From Anaeromusa acidaminophila DSM 3853 (GTDB taxonomy: Bacteria; Bacillota; Negativicutes; Anaeromusales; Anaeromusaceae), in contig NZ_KB894593.1 in NCBI RefSeq assembly GCF_000374545.1, forward strand, positions 1-64,000: a stretch of 64,000 nucleotides of DNA, given 5' to 3'. The translations under genes were made by a program, and so were the position numbers. A model generated the notes under the pieces. That model was not told where the DNA came from. It did no database searches and worked only from the letters and a program-made list of their open reading frames with translations. Every line of letters begins with the position of its first letter. The stretch's first letter is position 1. Positions 60,220 through 64,000 of this stretch are shown piece after piece.

Positions 60220-63200
60220 TCGAAACATTTATCAGGCGGCCGGTTTTTACCACTATGTTGGTGTTGTTGCTGGTGGTATTTGGCCTGAGTTCCTATTCCG
60301 GCATTGGCTTGGATTTGTATCCGGATGTGGAATTTCCTATTGTTAATGTAACGGTGACCTACACGGGCGCTTCACCGGAGGAAATGGAAACACTGGTCAC
60401 TAAACCGATTGAGGATGCGGTCAGTTCGGTATCCGGCATAAAGACCTTGTCTTCTATTTCTAAAACAGGCACCTCGCAAATTACCTTGGAATTTGAATTT
60501 GGCACCGACCCCAAAATGGCGGCCAATGAAGTGCGTGAAAAAGTTGCAGGGGTGCGCAAAAAGCTGCCGGATCAGATTGACGAGCCGGTAGTGCAGCGCT
60601 TTGATATCAGTGCGCAATCTATTATTTATTTCAGTTTGGCATCGGATGAACGGCCGCGTCAAGAAATCCGCAAATTGGCTGTAGATATTGTTAAAGATGA
60701 GCTGCAGCGGCTGGATGGAGTAGGCGATGTCAATGTATTTGGTTCGACGCTGCGGGAAATTCAACTGCGCATCGATCCGGCCAAAATGGAAGCCTACAAT
60801 ATTACCTATCAGCAATTGGAAGACGCAGTAAATGCGCAAAATATAGATACTCCGGGCGGGCAGGTCAGCGCTAAAAGTTTGGAACTGACGGTGCGTACCT
60901 TGGGGAAATATACGTCGGTAGAGGAATTGCGCAACCTGGTGCTGGCTAACCGCGACGGGCGTCTTATACGTGTTGGCGACGTTGTCGAAGTTGTGGACAG
61001 CTATGCTGAGGAACGGGGATTTGCTCATACCAACGGTAAACCCAGCGTCATGGTGGCGGTGCAAAAGCAGTCAGGCTCTAATACGGTTGATGTAGCCGAG
61101 CGTGCGAAAAAAGCGATGAAGAGCATGCAGGAAAGGGTGCTTCCGAAGGACATTAACGTCACCATTGTGCGAGACAGTTCTACCTACATTAGAGACAATG
61201 TGGAAGACGTCATGGTCTCGCTCCTTTTCGGCGGCTTTTTGGCGGTTGTTATTACCTTTTTGTTTTTGCAGAATGTGCGGGCTACGCTTATTTCTGCTAT
61301 TGCCATTCCAACATCCATTATTGCTACCTTCTTTTTGATGAAGGTGATGAACTTTACCCTTAACAATATGTCTTTGATGGGGTTGAGTTTGGCCGTGGGC
61401 ATTTTGATAGATGATGCCATTGTGGTTATTGAAAATATCTTCCGCCATATGGAAGAGGGGAAGCCGCCCTTACAGGCGGCTAAAGAAGGAACGCAGGAAA
61501 TTTCCTTGGCGGTGCTGGCAACGACGCTGTCCATTTTAGCTGTGTTTGTGCCTGTAGGCAGTATGGGCGAAGTGGTTGGACAGTTTTTCAAGCAATTTGG
61601 TCTGACTGTTGCTTTTGCGGTTACTTTTTCTCTCTTTGTGGCGTTTACGCTGACGCCGATGCTTTCTGCTTACTGGCTGAAAGGTCATGGAGGCAGAGAG
61701 TCGCTGCCTTTTATTCAGAAGGTGTTAGATGTTTGGGAGCAGTCTTTTTTATGGCTGCGCGACATTTATCGGGAAGTGCTGCGCTGGGCGCTGCGGCGTC
61801 CCAAAAAATTGGTGGCAATCGCCTTTTTATCTTTGTTTATTAACGGTTTGCTGTTGCCTTTTGTAGGGGTTGAGTTTCAGCCCAGCTATGACTCAGGCGA
61901 GTTTTCTATTAATTTTTCCGCTCCCGCCGGTACGTCTCAGGATCAAATGATTGAGCTGGCGCAGCCTTTGGAGAAAATGGTGCTGGAGCTGCCAGAATTG
62001 AAATCAGCGTTTGTTGTGACGGCGGCTAGGCGTGATCCCATTTATAAAGGCACAATTGGAGTTCGCTTGACCCCTGGCTCAGAGCGTAATCGCACGATGG
62101 ACGATATTATGAACGAGCTGCGGGTTAAAACCAGGAAGATCAAGGGACTCAAAGTAGCTGTAGTGACCAATCAGGGGATTGGCCGCGGCGACAGCCGCCC
62201 GGTACAGCTGGGGTTGCGCGGTCCCGAGCTGGAGGTGCTGAATCAAAAGGCGCAGGAACTGGCTGATATGATTCGGCAACTGCCGGGAACGGCGGACGTT
62301 GATATTTCCAGTGAGCAGTACGAGCCTCAGATCCATGTGAAGCTGGACCCAGCTAAGGCAGGAAGCGTAGGAATTACCGCTGCTACAGCCGGTGATATTA
62401 TTCAAACCGCTTTTTTGGGGGTTGTGACCAAAAATCAATATAATGTAGGCGGCAATGATTATGACATCCGTTTGCGGTTGCAGGAAAAGCGGCGCGTCAG
62501 TTATGACGATGTAGCGAACTTGCGAGTTAGCACAGCCGCTAATGGATCCTTTGTGCGGTTAGCGGATATTGCCACCGTAAAAGTCAGCGCAGGGCCCACC
62601 CAGATTGACCGCGAATCAAGGCAACGGCAGGTTATTGTCTATGCGAACGCAGTCGGGGTTTCCGCCGGTGAGATTCTCAATCAGGTTAAGGCGTTGATTC
62701 CGGATTTGAATCTGCCTTTAGGTTATAGTTATAAATTTGTTGGTCAGGCTGACAGCATGAATAGCGCGTTTGGACAAATCAGTAAAGCCATTCTCTTAGC
62801 GGTTATTTTGATCTACATGGTGCTGGCGGCTGAGTTTGAAAGTTTTGTACATCCCATGACCATCATGTTGTCGCTGCCATTTTCGCTGGTAGGCGCTATT
62901 TTGTCCTTAATGATGACAGGCAAAACCATCAATATGATTTCCTTGATTGGCGCAATCATGCTTATGGGCTTGGTGACGAAAAATGCTATTTTGCTCATTG
63001 ACTATACCAATCAACTGCGCCGGGAAGGCTGGGAGATTCGGGAAGCATTGGTTGAGGCGGGCTCAGTGCGTTTGCGTCCGATTCTGATGACAACCATGGC
63101 TATGATTTTTGGCATGCTTCCCGTAGCCATGGGAATAGGGGCCGGGGCGGAGATGCGCTCCTCTATGGGGGTTGTTCTTGTTGGCGGCTTGATTACTTCA

Positions 63201-63278
63201 ACGGTGCTTACGTTAGTAGTAGTCCCATTGGTATATATGCTGTTGGAAGGCCTTCGTTCCAAGAAAAATCAAATGTGA
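60216..63278 (+). CDS. RND-family efflux pump permease (AcrB/HAE1 type)
   Basis: A 1020-residue pump with the usual 12-segment layout: one segment at the N-terminus, a large periplasmic loop, six segments, then the same again. ETFIRRPVFTTMLVLLLVVF opens the protein, and LAVGILIDDAIVVIENIFRH near residue 390 holds the proton-relay Asp pair. The second half ends with a mirror motif GLVTKNAILLIDYTNQLR near residue 915. It pumps drugs or other amphiphiles outward with protons; the substrate is unknown. It overlaps the adaptor gene by four bases. Confidence 0.95.
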   Translation: MIETFIRRPVFTTMLVLLLVVFGLSSYSGIGLDLYPDVEFPIVNVTVTYTGASPEEMETLVTKPIEDAVSSVSGIKTLSSISKTGTSQITLEFEFGTDPKMAANEVREKVAGVRKKLPDQIDEPVVQRFDISAQSIIYFSLASDERPRQEIRKLAVDIVKDELQRLDGVGDVNVFGSTLREIQLRIDPAKMEAYNITYQQLEDAVNAQNIDTPGGQVSAKSLELTVRTLGKYTSVEELRNLVLANRDGRLIRVGDVVEVVDSYAEERGFAHTNGKPSVMVAVQKQSGSNTVDVAERAKKAMKSMQERVLPKDINVTIVRDSSTYIRDNVEDVMVSLLFGGFLAVVITFLFLQNVRATLISAIAIPTSIIATFFLMKVMNFTLNNMSLMGLSLAVGILIDDAIVVIENIFRHMEEGKPPLQAAKEGTQEISLAVLATTLSILAVFVPVGSMGEVVGQFFKQFGLTVAFAVTFSLFVAFTLTPMLSAYWLKGHGGRESLPFIQKVLDVWEQSFLWLRDIYREVLRWALRRPKKLVAIAFLSLFINGLLLPFVGVEFQPSYDSGEFSINFSAPAGTSQDQMIELAQPLEKMVLELPELKSAFVVTAARRDPIYKGTIGVRLTPGSERNRTMDDIMNELRVKTRKIKGLKVAVVTNQGIGRGDSRPVQLGLRGPELEVLNQKAQELADMIRQLPGTADVDISSEQYEPQIHVKLDPAKAGSVGITAATAGDIIQTAFLGVVTKNQYNVGGNDYDIRLRLQEKRRVSYDDVANLRVSTAANGSFVRLADIATVKVSAGPTQIDRESRQRQVIVYANAVGVSAGEILNQVKALIPDLNLPLGYSYKFVGQADSMNSAFGQISKAILLAVILIYMVLAAEFESFVHPMTIMLSLPFSLVGAILSLMMTGKTINMISLIGAIMLMGLVTKNAILLIDYTNQLRREGWEIREALVEAGSVRLRPILMTTMAMIFGMLPVAMGIGAGAEMRSSMGVVLVGGLITSTVLTLVVVPLVYMLLEGLRSKKNQM

Positions 63279-63297
63279 CTTTGGGAATTCTTTGTAA

Positions 63298-63348
63298 AAT
63301 TTCGGCGTCCTTGGCAGGAATGTCTCCAAGGGCGTCGAATTTTTTCTC
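63298..63348 (+). terminator. Terminator after the RND pump
   Basis: TTCGGCGTCCTTGG (63301-63314) pairs with CCAAGGGCGTCGAA (63326-63339), with two G-T pairs, followed by TTTTTTCTC. Confidence 0.85.
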
Positions 63349-63426
63349 AACAATGTTATAAGACTATAGCATTTTTAATTTCTCCATACGCCCGAAGAAT
63401 AATCGTAGAACGTAGGAGATGTGATT

Positions 63427-64000
63427 GTGAGAATCAAAGAAATTGCGGTTGAATCCTTGCAGTCTTCCATGGTGGCGGCAAAGGATGTGTTGGATCCCAA
63501 CGGAAGGGTGCTTTTGGCGGCTGGTCGCCTGATCACGCCGGATTTGCGTTTGGCGTTGCAGCGGTATGGCGTTTCCAAGGTGTATGTGCAGCACCAAGGT
63601 CGGGAGAACCAGCGATTGGCTAGAGTGGAGCCGTTGATCTCTGGGGCGGCGCGCATACGGCTAATGCGCAAAGTGCGCAGAGTGTTCCGGGCGTTTGCTG
63701 CGGAGAGCTCTGAGCTTGACATGGAACAGTTGCAAGAGTTGTCGTATGCCGTGGCGGATGAACTGGCCAGACGGTCTCACTTGCTTTTGGCCTTGAATGA
63801 CTTGTCTTATGTGACAAATTATCTGTATGCTCATAGTGTGCAGGTGGGCTTGATTTCCATCGCCCTGGGGATGACGATGGGCCTTTCGCGGCAGGAAATG
63901 GCTATTTTGGGCATGGGCGGATTTTTACATGATTTGGGAAAGTTGACGGTTCCCGTTCACATTTTGAACAAAGAAGGAAAGTTCAACCGAGAAGAATTTA
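63427..64000 (+). CDS. HD-GYP-domain protein, N-terminal part (cut by window edge)
   Basis: At least 191 residues without a stop. The N-terminal 65 residues resemble the small domain found before many HD-GYP modules (VAAKDVLDPNGRVLLAAGRL). After a helical linker come HSVQVGLISIALG near residue 137 and GGFLHDLGKLTVPVHILNKE near residue 165, the HD pair and start of the GYP part. HD-GYP enzymes hydrolyse cyclic-di-GMP. The GYP motif itself would lie beyond the edge. AGGAG precedes GTG 63427 by eight bases. The missing 3' end is due only to the window. Confidence 0.88.
   Translation, partial: MRIKEIAVESLQSSMVAAKDVLDPNGRVLLAAGRLITPDLRLALQRYGVSKVYVQHQGRENQRLARVEPLISGAARIRLMRKVRRVFRAFAAESSELDMEQLQELSYAVADELARRSHLLLALNDLSYVTNYLYAHSVQVGLISIALGMTMGLSRQEMAILGMGGFLHDLGKLTVPVHILNKEGKFNREEF

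Noticed and set aside
1..64000. CRISPR arrays, tRNA, rRNA, prophage, toxin-antitoxin or restriction systems
   Set aside because: No regularly spaced direct repeats, no tRNA or rRNA-like sequences, and no genes of these kinds were seen.

Overview
The window reads as the chromosome of an anaerobic, diderm Firmicute of the class Negativicutes (Sporomusa/Anaeromusa/Pelosinus-like); this is an inference. Firmicute marks are two T-box leaders, strong AGGAGG ribosome binding sites, DUF4321-maf-radC-mreBCD synteny and the TIGR03960/DUF2344 pair. An RND pump with its membrane-fusion protein points to an outer membrane. Lactate permease, the methylmalonyl-CoA route to propionate, a trimeric [FeFe] hydrogenase, NfnAB and Fhs/FolD point to a fermentative or homoacetogen-like life. 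No rRNA, tRNA, CRISPR array or prophage was seen. Nearly every gene is on the plus strand; ilvD is the exception.

Layout. 1-290: 3' end of an IS256-family insertion sequence. 0.7-3.5 kb: lactate permease and a minimal TatAC translocase. 3.6-10.8 kb: one probable operon of UbiD-like decarboxylase, UbiA-like prenyltransferase, folD, fhs, nfnA and nfnB. 10.9-12.6 kb: ilvD (minus). 12.7-17.7 kb: valS behind a Val T-box, a 160-bp imperfect palindrome, folC and an orphan gene whose ribosome binding site lies in a perfect inverted repeat. 18-19.3 kb: isolated O-antigen-ligase-like gene. 19.4-28.2 kb: hydrogenase island in which the trimeric hydrogenase (hydC, hydB, hydA) is interleaved with two GHKL ATPases, a sensory-type [FeFe]-hydrogenase homologue, a DRTGG protein, a PHP protein and a thioredoxin-like ferredoxin, followed by the redox regulator rex. 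28.4-35.9 kb: propionate operon (CoA transferase, split methylmalonyl-CoA mutase, meaB, epimerase, decarboxylase alpha, a 52-aa epsilon-like subunit and the biotin carrier). 35.9-45 kb: cell shape and division block (DUF4321, maf, radC, mreBCD, mrdA, minCDE, rodA). 45-49 kb: radical SAM protein, DUF2344 protein, RNase G. 49-59 kb: Tyr T-box, aroF-tyrA, four minor (pseudo)pilins, comFB, pilMNO, then aroC-aroK-aroB. 59-64 kb: RND efflux pair and a truncated HD-GYP gene.

How it fits together. Lactate enters by LldP. Reducing power is balanced by the NAD-linked hydrogenase, NfnAB and the succinate-propionate route, with Rex as the likely NADH sensor. The best candidate for an under-described system is the hydrogenase island: a hydrogenase homologue with a sensory-type active-site loop and two ATPase regulators are built into the operon of the catalytic enzyme. 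Secondary leads are the propionate operon without a membrane beta subunit, the pilin/ComFB block inside the shikimate operon, and several structured intergenic elements.
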